DNA of 64,000 nt. Origin: Elymus sibiricus (Eukaryota > Streptophyta > Magnoliopsida > Poales > Poaceae). This document shows positions 21,099-32,962 of this stretch, piece by piece. A model generated the notes under the pieces. It saw nothing but the letters and a program-made list of their open reading frames with translations, ran no database searches and was not told the origin of the DNA. The stretch spans positions 418,685,162 to 418,749,161 of the forward strand of contig CM077675.1 in NCBI GenBank assembly GCA_039707655.1, given 5' to 3'. A program made the translations under genes and the position numbers. Each line of letters starts with the position of its first letter. Positions within the stretch are counted from its first letter, which is position 1.

Positions 21099-24000
21099 TG
21101 ATACGTCCATTTTGCATCATGATTTCCTATTATTGTTTATAATGTTTTTATGCATAATAATGCTTAAGGGAGTGATTCTAATGCCTTTTCTCTCATAATA
21201 TGCAAGGTTTGCACAAAGAGGGAGAATACTAGTAGCTGGAATTCTGGACCTGAAAAAGCATATCAGAGATAGCTATTCTGCACATCTCCAAATAAGATGA
21301 AACTTCACGGAGAATTATTTTATAATATATGAAAAATACTAGAGCAAATAACTACCGGAGGGGGCCGCCTGGTGAGCACAAGACACCAGGGCGCGCCAGG
21401 CCCCCCAGGCGCGCCCTGGTGGGTGATACGTCCATTTTGCATCATGATTTCCTACTGTTATTTACTATGTTTTGTTGAATAATAATGCTTTAGGGAGTGA
21501 TTCTAATGCCTTTTCTCTCATAATATGCAAGGTTTACACAAAGAGGGAGAATACCGGTAGCTGGAATTCTGGACCTAAGAAAAGCACATCAGAGATACGG
21601 ATTCTACACAACTCCAATGAAGCTGAAACTTTACGGAGATTATTTTTGTATTTAATAAAAAATACTGGAGCTGAAAACTACCGGAGGGGGCCAGCCAGGT
21701 GGGCACAACCCACCAGGGCTTGCCAGACCCCCTGGGCGCGCCCTGGTTTATCGTGGCCACCTCGACCCACCTCCAGAGCCCATCTTCTGGTATATAGTCA
21801 CATTTGACCTAGAAACAATCATAGGAGGACTTTCGGGATGAAGCGCCGCCGCCTCGAGGCAGAACTTGGGCAGGAGCACTTTTACCCTCCGGTGGAGCGA
21901 TTCCGCCGGGGGAACTTCCCTCTCGGAGGGGGAAATCGAAGCTGTCGTCATCACCAACACCCCTCTCATCTTTGGGAGGCCAATCTTCATCAACATCTTC
22001 AATAGCACCATCTCCTCTCAAACCCTAGTTCATCTCTTGTGTTCAATATTTGTACCGGAACCTCAGATTGGTACCTGTGGGTGACTGGTAGTGTTGATTA
22101 CCTTGCGTAGTTGATTACTATATGGTTTATTTGGTGGAAGATTATATGTTCAGATCCATTATGCTATTTAATACTCCTCTGATCTTGAGCATGATTATTA
22201 TTTGTGAGTAGTTACCTTTGTTCTTGAGGTCACGGGAGAAGTCATGTTGCAAGTAATCATGTGAATTTGATATGTGTTCGATATTTTGATGATATGTATG
22301 TTGTGATTCCCTTAGTGGTGTCATGTGAACGTCGACTACATGACACTTCACCATTCATGGGCCTAAGGGAATGCATTGTGGAGTAGTTATTAGATGATGG
22401 GTTGCTAGAGTGACAGAAGCTTAAACCCTAGTTTGTGCGCTACTTCGTAAGGGGCTGATTTGGATCCAAACGTTTAATGCTATGGTTAGATTTTATCTTA
22501 ATACTTTTCTCGTAGTTGCGGATGCTTGCGAGGGGGTTAATCATAAGTGGGAGGTTGTTCAAGTAAGAACAGCACCCAAGCACCGGTCCACCCACATATC
22601 AAATTATCAAAGTAGCGAACACGAATCAAACCAACATGATAAAAGTGACTATCCAAAATTCCCGTGTACCCTCAAGAACACTTTGCCTATTACTAGAGAT
22701 TCTTCTGGCCTATCCTTTGCCAGAAAAGGATTGGGCTACCTTGCTGCACTTTGTTTACCGTTACCATTACTTGCTTGTTACCAATTATCTTCCTATCAAA
22801 CTATCTGTTACCTACAATTTCAGTGCTTGCAGAAATTACCTTGCTGAAAACCGCTTGTCATTTCCTTCTGCTCCTCGTTGGGTTCGACACTATTACTTAT
22901 CGAAGGGACTACGATTGATACCCTATACTTGTGGGTCATCAGTGGGTTGTGCTCAGCACGGCCCACCTCGGGTGCCCATCTTCTGGTATTTAAGGTCTTT
23001 TGACGTAGAAAAAAATAAGAGAGGACTTTCGAGACGGAACGCCGCCGTCTCGAGGCGGAACTTGGGCAGGAGCACTTTTGCTCTCCGTCGGAGCGATTCC
23101 GCCGGGGGAACTTCCCTCCCGGAGGGGGAAATCGAAGCCATCGTCATCACCAACACCCCTCTCATCTTTGGGGGGCCAATCTTCATCAACATCTTCAGCA
23201 GTACCATCTCCTCTCAAACCCTAGTTCATCTCTTGTGTTCAATCTTTGTACCGGAACCTCAGATTGGTACCTGTGGGTGACTAGTGGTGTTGATTACATC
23301 TTGTAGTTGATTACTATATGGTTTATTTGGTGGAAGATTATGTGTTCAGATCCATTATGCTATTCAATACCCCTCTGATCTTGAGCATGAATATTATTTG
23401 TGAGTAGTTACCTTTGTTCTTGAGGTCACGGGAGAAGTCATGTTGCAAGTAATCATGTGAATTTGATATGTGTTCGATATTTTGATGATATGTATGTTGT
23501 GATTCCCTTAGTGGTGTCATGTGAACGTCGACTACATGATACTTCACCATTCATGGGCCTAAGGGAATGCATTGTGGAGTAGTTATTATATGATGGGTTG
23601 CTAGAGTGACAGAAGCTTAAACCTTAGTTTATGCGCTACTTCATAAGGCGCTGATTTGGATCCAAACGTTTAATGCTATGGTTAGATTTTATCTTAATAC
23701 TTTTCTCGTAGTTGCGGATGCTTGCGAGGGGGTTAATCATAAGTGGGAGGTTTGTTCAAGTAAGAACATCACCCAAGCACCGGTCCACCCACATATCAAA
23801 TTATCAAAGTAGCGAACGCAAATCAAACCAACTTGATAAAAGTGACTAGATGAAATTCCCGTGTACCCTCAAGAACGCTTTGCCTATTATAAGAGATTGT
23901 TCTGGCCTGTATTTTGCCACAAAAGGATTGGGATACCTTGCTGCACTTTGTTTACTGTTACCGTTACTTGCTCGTTACTAATTATCTTGCTATCAAACTA

Positions 24001-24138
24001 TCTGTTACCTACAATTTCAGTGCTTGCAGAAATTACCTTGCTGAAAACCGCTTGTCATTTCCTTCTGCTCCTCATTGGGTTCGACACTCATACTTATCGA
24101 AATGACTACGATTGACACCCTATACTTGTGGGTCATCA
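21099..24138 (+). repeat. 3' LTR of element H, split by a solo LTR
   Basis: The LTR consists of 21099-21423 plus 22942-24138, ending GGGTCATCA and followed by the aatga duplication. The interruption lies two bases beyond a perfect 14-bp GC-rich hairpin (21384-21421). Small open frames within 22953-23280 come from the LTR and are not genes. Confidence 0.9.
21424..22941 (+). mobile_element. Solo LTR of the H family nested in the 3' LTR of H
   Basis: Begins TGATACGTCC and ends GGGTCATCA, 1518 bp, flanked by gtggg on both sides (21419-21423 and 22942-22946). It is the same LTR type as its host. The target duplication overlaps the right arm of the host hairpin. Confidence 0.93.
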
Positions 24139-24474
24139 AATGACATCAAGATTTTTCAAGGAGTAGTTTGGATATCTATTCTCTAAATCATTCCACAAAG
24201 TATAAGCACACTCAAAGTTTATCATTTGGTCAAACACAATTCTAGGCAATCCTTTAGTGATAAGATTAACGGTTCTAAGATTACGAAGCATGTCAATTTC
24301 TTCTTCGTGTGAAGGATGTAAAGGATCAATGGGTGGCACATAAAGGCTCTTAACATACTTGCTCAAATGGAATTCATTGAATAGCTTAAGCATCTCATAT
24401 TTCCATTGACTATAGTACTCCCCATCGAGAATGAGCACTCTACAACTAAGACTCCCCAAACTAGACACATCCAT
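24139..24474 (-). pseudogene. Start of copia gag, element G
   Basis: Minus-strand frame from the ATG at 24474 (MDVSSLGSLSCRVLILDGE) with the copia gag landmarks YSQWKYEMLKLF and AYTLWNDLENRY. It is interrupted after 112 codons by H; the reading phase continues at 3168. An upstream in-frame extension to 24528 would begin inside the primer site and is unlikely to be translated. Confidence 0.85.
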
Positions 24475-24515
24475 CTTCCTCCAATGGTGATAAAACCAAG
24501 GATATGGAGACCAAA

Positions 24516-24527
24516 GCTCTGATACCA
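24516..24527 (-). other. Primer binding site of copia G (tRNA-iMet)
   Basis: The minus strand reads TGGTATCAGAGC, the classic plant copia primer site complementary to initiator tRNA-Met, directly after the LTR end CA at 24530-24531. Confidence 0.92.
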
Positions 24528-24529
24528 AT

Positions 24530-24778
24530 TGTGGGATCGAGAAGGGACGTCTAGAGGGGGGTGAATAGACTACTTGACAAACAAAAACCTAACATTTTCC
24601 CAATTTTAATGGTTGGCGGATTTTAGCAATTCTAACAAGTCTAATGCACCCTACATATGCTAGTCAACAAGTATAGCAGCAGAAAGTAAAGACAAGCATA
24701 TGTAAAAAAGAGTAGAGGTAGGAAGATCAAACGCAATTGATGACACGGAGATTTTTCCTGTGGTTCCGATAGGTGGTG
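24530..24778 (-). repeat. Partial 5' LTR of copia G
   Basis: Sequence just 5' of the primer site on the minus strand, including the run CACCCCCCTCTAGACG typical of Triticeae copia LTR ends. It is cut at 24778/24779 by the end of element C, so only the last 249 bp remain. Confidence 0.75.
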
Positions 24779-25136
24779 TGCTACTTCTTGAGCATGAGTT
24801 GGTTTTCCCTTGAAGAGGAAAGGGTGATGCAGCAAAGTAGATAAGTATTTCCATCAGTTGTTGAGAACAAAGGAATCAATCCAGTAGGAGATACAAGCAA
24901 GTCACCAATAGATGTACCTACACAAATAATCAAACACTTGCACCCAACGCTATAAAGGGGTTGTCAATCCCTTCACGGTTATTTGCAAGGAAGAGATCTG
25001 ATAGAGATAGATATAAAAGATTGCTAGAACGTAAAGTAAAACAAAAGTAAAAATAAGGCAGCGAGATATTTTTGGTATTTTTGGTTTATAGATCTGAAAA
25101 TATAATATGGAAAATAGACCCGGGGGCCATAGGTTT
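24779..25136 (-). repeat. Distal piece of the 3' LTR of C
   Basis: The last 358 bp of the LTR, ending (minus strand) GAAGTAGCA at 24779. It joins the piece starting at 32041, the junction being restored exactly in the uninterrupted copy at 42121-42180. The target copy ggttt is 25132-25136. Confidence 0.9.
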
Positions 25137-26722
25137 TGATACGTCTCCAACGTATCTATAATTTTTGATTGTTCCATGCTATTATATTATCTGTTTTGGA
25201 TGTTTTATATGCATTAATATGCTATTTTATATTATTTTTGGGACTAACCTATTAATCTAGAGCCTAGTGCCAGTTTCTGTTTTTTCCTTGTTTTTGAGTA
25301 TTGCAGATAAGGAATATTAAACGGAGTCCAAACGGAATAAAATCTTCGGAATAATTTTTCTTGGACCAGAAGCAACCCAGAAGACTTGGAGATGACGTCA
25401 GGAGAGCCGCCGTGTGGCGACAAGCCACAGGGGCGCTCCCTAGGGGGGGGCGCCCCCCTGGCTTGTGGCCCCACGGCAGCTCCCCCAACCCTATTTCTCG
25501 GCCTATAAATTCACAAATATTCCCTGGATACCAAAGAGAGCCACGAAAATACTTTTTCGCCGCCGAAAGCCTCTGTTCCCATGAGATCCAATCTTGGAGC
25601 CTTTTCCGGTAATCTGCCGAAGGGGGAATCGATCACGGAGGGCATCTACATCAACTCCTTTGCCCCTCCGATGATGCGTGAGTAGCATCACCACAGACCT
25701 TCGGGTCCATAGCTAGTAGCTAGATGGCTTCTTCTCTCTCTTTGCTCTTCAATACCATGTTCTTCATGATCTTCATGGAGATCTATCCGATGTAATACTC
25801 TTTTGCGGTGTGTTTGTCGAGATCCGATGAATTGTGGGTTTATGTTCATATTATCTATGAATATTATTTGAGTCTTTTCTGAATTCTTATATGCATGATT
25901 TCATATCTTTGCAAGTCTCTTCGAGTTATTGGTTTGGTTTGGCCAACTAGATTGGTAATTCTTGCAATGGGAGAAGTGCTTAGTTTTGGGTTCAATCTTG
26001 CGGTGTCCTCACCCAGTGACATAGTAGGGGTAGCGAGGCACGTATTGCATTGTTGCCATCGAGGATAAAAAGATGGGGTTTTCATCATATTGCTTGAGTT
26101 TATCCCTCTACATCATGTCATCTTACCTAATGCGTTACTCCGTTCTTTATGAACTTAATACTCTAGATGCAGGCAGGAGTCGGTCGATGTGTGGAGTAAT
26201 AGTAGTAGATGCAGAATCGTTTCGGTCTACTTGAAACGGACGTGATGCCTATATGCATAATCATTGCCTTGGATATCTACATAATTATTCGCTTTTCTAT
26301 CAATTTCTCGACAGTAATTTGTTCACCCACCGTATTATTTTCCTTCATGAGAGAAGCCTCTAGTGAAACCTATGGCCCCCGGGTCTATTTTCCATATTAT
26401 ACTTTCAGATCTAAAACCAAAAATACCAAAAATATCTTGCTGCAATCTTTTTACTTTTGTTTTACTTTACTTTCAAGCAATCATATCTATCTATCTCTAT
26501 CAGATCTCATCCTTGCAATTAACCGTGAAGGGATTGACAACCCCTTTATTGCGTTGGGTGCAAGTGTTTGATTATTTGTGTAGGTACACCTATTGGGGAC
26601 TTGCTTGTATCTCCTACTGGATAGATACCTTGGTTCTCAACAACTGAGGGAAATACTTATCTACTTTGCTGCATCACCCTTTCCTCTTCAAGGGAAAACC
26701 AACGCATGCTCGAGAAGTAGCA
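25137..26722 (+). repeat. 5' LTR of element B (1586 bp)
   Basis: Contains a GC-rich palindrome-like block (25420-25475), a TATA box at 25504-25510, and the LTR end GAAGTAGCA. Reading frames at 25244-25694 reflect the GC-rich block and are not genes. Confidence 0.92.
25504..25510 (+). promoter_or_regulatory. TATA box, 5' LTR of B
   Basis: TATAAAT followed by TCACAAATATTCCC, in the same position relative to the GC-rich block as in A and D. Confidence 0.6.
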
Positions 26723-26733
26723 AGAAGGATTTC

Positions 26734-26751
26734 AGGCGCCGTTGCCGGGGA
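26734..26751 (+). other. Primer binding site of B (tRNA-Asp type, one mismatch)
   Basis: AGGCGCCGTTGCCGGGGA, identical to the tRNA-Asp complement except for the first base, which would pair with the terminal A of the tRNA. Confidence 0.88.
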
Positions 26752-26945
26752 GATCTACATCAAGCCATCCAAGTACCCATCACAAACTCATCTCTTGCAT
26801 TTACTTTAGTTGCCATTTGCCTCTCGTTTTCCTCTCCCCCACTTCTAAAACGATTTTCCAAAAAGATTTGCCTTTTTATTCGCCTTTCTTCCGTTCGTCT
26901 TTTCGTTGGCTTTTCGTTTGCTTGTGTGTTAGATCGCTTAAATTC

Positions 26946-27758
26946 ATGGCTAGCCTTGCCACTATCGCTATTACTCCCGAGAATGAAGTTCTTAATTTTA
27001 AGCAAAGAGAGGGCGAGAATTTAAAAGATGCTTGGTATAGGATTTGCAATGCTCAAAATAGATCTCGTCGTAAGCAATCTACTACCGTTCTCCTTCGCAA
27101 TTTTTATGTGGGTGTTTCCCCTTGGAATAGATATGTTTTGGATGCCATTACGGGAGGGAATTTCTTGGGGAACAATACCTTTGATTCTTATAATGCTATG
27201 ATAAATTTGGTAGGTTCACCCCCTCTCATGGTTAATGAAACAATTTTAACTTTGGAACATGTTATGCGAAGGCTTGATATCATTGAAAATAAAGTTGCTA
27301 CTATAGAGCTCATTGAAAACTTGGATAAAAAGATTCATAATCATATCACCCAATATGGATCTAAGGTAGGAGTTACCCTAAGAAGCCTAAGGGAAAAGGA
27401 ACCCATAGTTAATGAAAAATTGGATCAAGATTCCTCTAGAATTGGGAAGCTAGAGGACATTATTACCAACTTGGGTTCCGCTTTTGCTTCTGTTCAAACC
27501 ACCCCAAAATCTCCTCCACCTAAGACTGCCAAGTTTATTTATGTTCCCAAGAATAAGGGTGAATCCTCCAGTAAAGGGGAGGATCTTAAGATGATAAGTG
27601 TTCGCCCTAGCTTTATTAATATTGTCCGGGAACCTATTGCTACAAGTGAGTTTCTTGATTTCTTTCCTAGGAGTATGATAATTGATAAAACCAAAGAATC
27701 TCCTAGGGTTTATAAGTGTGCAATCGAGGAGTTGCATACCAAAGATGACAATACCTAG
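26946..27758 (+). CDS. Truncated gag-derived protein of B (270 residues)
   Basis: Starts MASLATIAITPENEVLNFKQ. Residues 17-73 (NFKQREGEN, AW, NFYVG, LDAITGGNF) match the second half of the gag domain of E (NFWPREGES, AW, NFYARLS, LDTSCTGSF) with almost identical spacing. The first half of that domain is missing. Residues about 100-185 are charged with heptad-like Leu/Ile (coiled coil likely); the end is Lys/Ser rich and then conserved (CAIEELHTKDDNT). The ATG at 26946 is chosen over an in-frame ATG at 26742 because the same MAS start is kept in C and D and 26742-26945 is leader next to the primer site. Probably assists RNA packaging or co-assembles with a helper Gag; this is inference. Confidence 0.8.
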   Translation: MASLATIAITPENEVLNFKQREGENLKDAWYRICNAQNRSRRKQSTTVLLRNFYVGVSPWNRYVLDAITGGNFLGNNTFDSYNAMINLVGSPPLMVNETILTLEHVMRRLDIIENKVATIELIENLDKKIHNHITQYGSKVGVTLRSLREKEPIVNEKLDQDSSRIGKLEDIITNLGSAFASVQTTPKSPPPKTAKFIYVPKNKGESSSKGEDLKMISVRPSFINIVREPIATSEFLDFFPRSMIIDKTKESPRVYKCAIEELHTKDDNT

Positions 27759-27804
27759 ATCTATTGTGTTTTGCCTAGCTAGGGGCGTTAAACAATAGCG
27801 CTTG

Positions 27805-27820
27805 TTGGGAGGCAACCCAA
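27805..27820 (+). other. Conserved hairpin after the ORF of B
   Basis: TTGGG-AGGCAA-CCCAA, 46 bp after the stop codon, preceded by AGCGCTTG as in A, C and D. Confidence 0.75.
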
Positions 27821-30451
27821 TTTTATTTTTGCTTTATGTTTTTTGCTTCTGTTTTGGTGTGTTTTCCACATTATTACTTCTGTAATAATTGTGTTTTCTT
27901 GTTTAAATTAGTGTTTGAGCCAAGTAAGACCTTTGGGATGGTCTATGGTGTTTTCAATTTGATTTTGCTGAAAAACAGAAACTTTTGCTCTCAGTCCAGG
28001 AATTTTGTAAATTCACTGGAACGTGCTTTTGATCTTAAATTTTTACAAAAGATTGATATACACATTTCCCTGATTGTCCTAATTTTTCAGAATTTTTGGA
28101 GTTACATAAGTATTCAAAGTCTATATATTGCTACAGACTGTTCTGTTTTTGACAGATTCTGTTTTCTATGTGTTGTTTGCTTATTTTGATGAATCTATGG
28201 GTTGTATCGGGGGGTATGAACCATGGAGAAGTTAGAATACAGTATATATTACACCAATACAAATAAATAATGAGTTCACAACAGTACCTAAAGTGGTGAT
28301 TTATTTTTCTTATACTAACGGATCTCATGAGTTTTCTATTGAGTTTTGTGTTGTGAAGTTTTCAAGTTTTGGGTAAAGATTTGATGGACTACGGAATAAG
28401 GAGTGGAAAGAGCCTAAGCTTGGGGATGACCAAGGCACCCCAAGCCATATTCAAGGATACCAAAAAGCCTAAGCTTGGGGATGCCCCGGAAGGCATCCCC
28501 TCTTTTGTCTTCAATCCATCGGTAAATTTACTTGAGGCTATATTTTTATTCACCACATGATATGTGTTTTGCTTGGAGCGTCTTGTATGATATGAGTCTT
28601 TGCTTGTTAGTTTTCCACAACCATCCTTGCTGCACACATCTTTTTGAGAGAGACACGCTGAATCGTGAATTTATTAGAATACTCTATGTGCTTCACTTAT
28701 ATCTTTTGAGCTAGGCAATGTTGCTCTAGTACTTCACTTATATCTTTTTAGAGCACGGTGGTGTTTTATTTTATAGAAATTATTGAACTCTCGTACCTCA
28801 CTTATATTATTTTGAGAGTTTCTTAAAAACAGCATGGTAATTTGTTTAGGTTATGAATTTAGTCCTAATGTAATGGGCATCCAAGAGGGATATAATAAAA
28901 ACTTTCATATTAAGTGCATTGGATACTATGAGAAGTTTGATTCCTTGCATATAGTTTTCAGATAATGGAGATGGTAATATGAGAGTCCTGCTAGTGAGTA
29001 GTTGTGAATTGGAAGAATAATTGTGTTGAAGCTTGTGATTCCCGTAGCATGCACGTATGGTGAACCGTTATGTAACGAAGTCGGAGCATGATTTGTTTAA
29101 TGATTGTCGACCTTTGTGTGAGGGTCGGGAGCGCGCGATGGTTAACTCCTACCAACCTCTCCCCTAGGAGCATGCGTCTAATGCTTTGTTTGAAAACTAA
29201 TAGACTTTTGCAATAATTATGTGAGTTCTTTATGACTAATGTTGAGTCCATGGATTATACGCACTCTCACCCTTCCACCATTGCTAGCCTCTCTAGTACC
29301 GCGCAACTTTTGCCGGTGCATCAAACCTACCTTCCTCAAAACAGCCACCATATATTTTCCTCAAAACAGCCACCATACCTACCTATTATGGCATTTCCAT
29401 AGCCATTCCGAGATATATTGCCATGCAACTTCCACCGTTTCGTTCTTCATGACATGCACCATCACTTTCATATTGCATATAGAGTCATACTTTGTCATAG
29501 GTATCGAGTTGTAATTTTTATTTTGAGTTGTAAGTAAATAAAAGTGTGATTATTTTCATTATTAGAGCATTGTCCCATGAGAGAAAAGGATGATGGAAGC
29601 TATGAATCCCTCACAAGTTGGGATGAGTCTCCGGACTTTACAAATAATAAAAGAGGCCAGCGAAGCCCAAATAAAAAAAAGAGGCCAAAGATGCCCACCA
29701 AAATAAAAAAAATAAAAGAAAAAAATGAGAGAAAGAGAGAAGGGACAATTGCTACTATCTTTTTCCACACTTGTGCTTCAAAGTAGCACCATGATCTTCA
29801 TAATAGAGAGTCTCCTGTTTTGTCACTTTCATATAGCTAGTGGAATTTTTCATATGCACAACCACTTAGTTTTCTTTTTGAGCTTTCATACACTTATAGC
29901 TCTAGTGCACCCGTTGCATGGCAATCCCTACTAACTCACATTGATATCTATTGATGGGCATCTCCATAGCCCGTTGATACGCCTAGTTGATGTGAGACTA
30001 TCTTCTCCCTTTCCCTTGCAACCTCCACCATATTCTATTCCACCTATAGTGCTATATCCATGGCTCGCGCTCATGTATTGCGTGAGAGTTGAAAAGGTTT
30101 GAGAACATTAAAAGTGTGAAACAATTTCTTGGCTTGTTCATCGGGGTTGTGCATGATTTAGATACTTTGTGTGGGGAAGAAGGAGCATAGCCAGACCATA
30201 TGATTTTGTAGGGATAACTTTCTAAGGCCATGTTATTTTGAAAGGACGCAATTGCCTTGTTGGTGTGCTCGAAGTATTACTGTTTTTATGTCAATATTAG
30301 ACTATTGTTTTGAATTTTACGCATCTGAATATTCATGCCACAATAAAGAATATTACATGGATAAATATGTTTGGTAGCATTCCACATCAAAAAAATTGTT
30401 TTTTATCATTTACCTACTCGAGGACGAGCAGGAATTAAGCTCGGGGATGCT
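27821..30451 (+). other. Noncoding 3' tail and PPT of B
   Basis: No supportable gene in 2.6 kb. Landmarks: ACAGACTGTTCTGTTTTTG at 28133, PPT-like hairpins at 28419-28444 and 28477-28500 (GGGGATGCC-CCGGAA-GGCATCCCC), a short tandem duplication of TTCCTCAAAACAGCCACCAT near 29333-29375, the CTCGAGGACGAG block, and the PPT AAGCTCGGGGATGCT at 30437-30451. Confidence 0.75.
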
Positions 30452-32035
30452 TGATACGTCTCCAACGTATCTATAATTTTTGATTGTTCCATGCTATTAT
30501 ATTATATGTTTTAGATGTTTTATATGCATTAATATGCTATTTTATATTATTTTTGGGACTAACCTATTAATCTAGAGCCTAGTGCCAGTTTCTGTTTTTT
30601 CCTTGTTTTTGAGTATTGCAGATAAGGAATATTAAACGGAGTCCAAACGGAATAAAATCTTGGGAATAATTTTTCTTGGACCAGAAGCAACCCAGAAGAC
30701 TTGGAGATGAAGTCAGGAGAGCCGCCGCGTGGCGACAAGCCATAGGGGCGCGCCCTAGAGGGGGGCGCCCCCTGGCTTGTGGCCCCACGGCAACTCCCCC
30801 AACCCTATTTCTCGGCCTATAAATTCACAACTATTCCCTGGATACGAAAGAGAGCCACGAAAATACTTTTCCGCCGGCGGAAGCCTCTGTTCCCGTGAGA
30901 TCCAATCTTGGAGCCTTTTTCGGTAATCTGCCGGAGGGGGAATCGATCACGGAGGGCATCTACATCAACTCCTTTGCCCCTCCGATGATGCGTGAGTAGT
31001 TCACCACAGACCTTCGGGTCCATAGCTAGTCGCTAGATGGCTTCTTCTCTCTCTTTGCTCTTCAATACCATGTTCTTCATGATCTTCATGGAGATCTATC
31101 CGGTGTAATACTCTTTTGCGGTGTGTTTGTCGAGATCCGATGAATTGTGGGTTTATGTTCAGATTATCTATGAATATTATTTGAGTCTTTTCTGAATTCT
31201 TATATGCATGATTTCATATCTTTGCAAGTCTCTTCGAGTTATTGGTTTGGTTTGGCCAACTAGATTGGTAATTCTTGCAATGGGAGAAGTGCTTAGTTTT
31301 GGGTTCAATCTTGCGGTGTCCTCACCCAGTGACATAGTAGGGGTAGCGAGGCACGTATTGCATTGTTGCCATCAAGGATAAAAAGATGGGGTTTTCATCA
31401 TATTGCTTGAGTTTATCCCTCTACATCATGTCATCTTACCTAATGCGTTACTTTGTTCTTCATGAACTTAATACTCTAGATGCAGGCAGGAGTCGGTCGA
31501 TGTGTGGAGTAATAGTAGTAGATGCAGAATCGTTTCGGTCTACTTGAAACGGACGTGATGCCTATATGCATAATCATTGCCTTGGATATCTACATAATTA
31601 TTCGCTTTTCTATCAATTGCTCGACAGTAATTTGTTCACCCACCGTATTATTTTCCTTCATGAGAGAAGCCTCTAGTGAAACCTATGGCCCCCGAGTCTA
31701 TTTTCCATATTATACTTTCAGATCTAAAACCAAAAATACCAAAAATATCTTGCTGCAATCTTTTTACTTTTGTTTTACTTTACTTTCAAGCAATCATATC
31801 TATCTATCTCTATCAGATCTCATCCTTGCAATTAACCGTGAAGGGATTGACAACCCCTTTATTGCGTTGGGTGCAAGTGTTTGATTATTTGTGTAGGTAC
31901 ACCTATTGGGGACTTGCTTGTATCTCCTACTGGATTGATACATTGGTTCTCAACAACTGAGGGAAATACTTATCTACTTTGCTGCATCACACTTTCCTCT
32001 TCAAGGGAAAACCAACACATGCTCGAGAAGTAGCA
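30452..32035 (+). repeat. 3' LTR of element B (1584 bp)
   Basis: Same termini as the 5' copy and very few differences from it, so the insertion is fairly recent. TATA box at 30818-30824. Confidence 0.92.
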
Positions 32036-32040
32036 GGTTT

Positions 32041-32962
32041 CACTAGAGGCTTCTCTCATGAAGGAAAATAATACGGTGGGTGAACAAATTACTGTCAAGC
32101 AATTGATAGAAAAGCGAATAATTATGACGATATCCAAGGCAATGATTATGCATATAGGCATCACGTCCATGTCAAGTAGGCCGAAACGATTCTGCATCTA
32201 CTACTATTACTCCACACATCGACCGACTCCTGCCTGCATCTAGAGTATTAAGTTCATGAAGACAAGAGTAACGCATTAGGTAAGATGACATGATGTAGAG
32301 GGATAAACTAAAGCAATATGATGAAAACTCCATCTTTTTATCCTCGATGGCAACAATACAAATACGTGCCTCTCTACCCCTACTTTGTCACTGGGTGAGG
32401 ACACCGCAAGATTGAACCCAAAACTAAGCACTTCTCCCATTGCAAGAATTACCAATCTAGTTGGCCAAACCAAACCAATAACTCGAAGAGACTTGCAAAG
32501 ATATGAAATCATGCATATAAGAATTCAGAGAAGATTCAAATAATATTCATAGATAAGCTGATCATAAACCCACAATTCCTCGGATCTCGACAAACACACC
32601 GCAAAAGAGTATTACATCGGATAGATCTCCATGAAGATCATGAAGAACATGGTATTGAAGAACAAAGATTGAGAAGAAGCCATCTAGCTACTAGCCATGG
32701 ACCCGAAGGTCTGTGGTAAACTACTCACGCATCATCGGAGGGGCAATGGAGTTGATGTAGATGCCCTCCGTGATCGAATCCCCCTCCGGCAGATTACCGG
32801 AAAAGGCTCCAAGATTGGATCTCACGGGAACAGAGGCTTCCGGCGGCGGAAAAGTATTTTCGTGGCTCTTTTTAGTATCCAGGGAATATTTGGGAATTTA
32901 TAGGCCGAAGAATAGGGTTAGGAGGGCTGCCGTGGGGCCACAAGCCAGGGGGGCGCGCCCCC
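32041..32962 (-). repeat. Middle piece of the 3' LTR of C
   Basis: Minus-orientation LTR between the insertion points of B and F. Includes the TATA box (32896-32902, minus) and the left part of the GC-rich palindrome (about 32945-32962), where F has landed. Confidence 0.9.
32896..32902 (-). promoter_or_regulatory. TATA box, 3' LTR of C
   Basis: The minus strand reads TATAAATTCCCAAATATTCC. Element F now separates it from the upstream part of the LTR. Confidence 0.5.

Larger units (their letters stand above)
3174..24138 (+). mobile_element. Athila-lineage Ty3/gypsy element H (autonomous type, decayed, with nested insertions)
   Basis: LTRs start TGATACGTCC and end GGGTCATCA. The 5' LTR is at 3174-4678 and the 3' LTR at 21099-24138 (interrupted by a solo LTR). 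The 5-bp target duplication aatga flanks both ends exactly. In order the element has a tRNA-Asp-type primer site, gag-pol, a small ORF, an AT-rich tail, and a polypurine tract directly before the 3' LTR. The tail is interrupted by a solo LTR (10305-11704) and by element A (12144-20629). The FMDDF-VYG reverse transcriptase signature and the DxGAS-type protease are typical of the Athila lineage. Confidence 0.93.
25137..32035 (+). mobile_element. Non-autonomous gypsy element B (6.9 kb, complete)
   Basis: LTRs are 25137-26722 and 30452-32035, starting TGATACGTCTCCAACG and ending GAAGTAGCA. The target duplication is ggttt (25132-25136 and 32036-32040). It has a primer site with one mismatch, one gag-like ORF, paired PPT-like hairpins, and a PPT just before 30452. 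It belongs to the same family as its host C but lies in the opposite orientation. No enzymes are encoded. Confidence 0.95.

Noticed and set aside
26742..26945. In-frame N-terminal extension of the gag-like ORF of B (and similar in C and D)
   Set aside because: It overlaps or abuts the primer site and leader; the extension is less conserved than the MAS start shared by all three copies.
28369..28637. Short frames across the PPT-like hairpins in B (also 39856-40142 in C)
   Set aside because: Present on both strands because the hairpins are palindromic; no conservation as protein in A or D.
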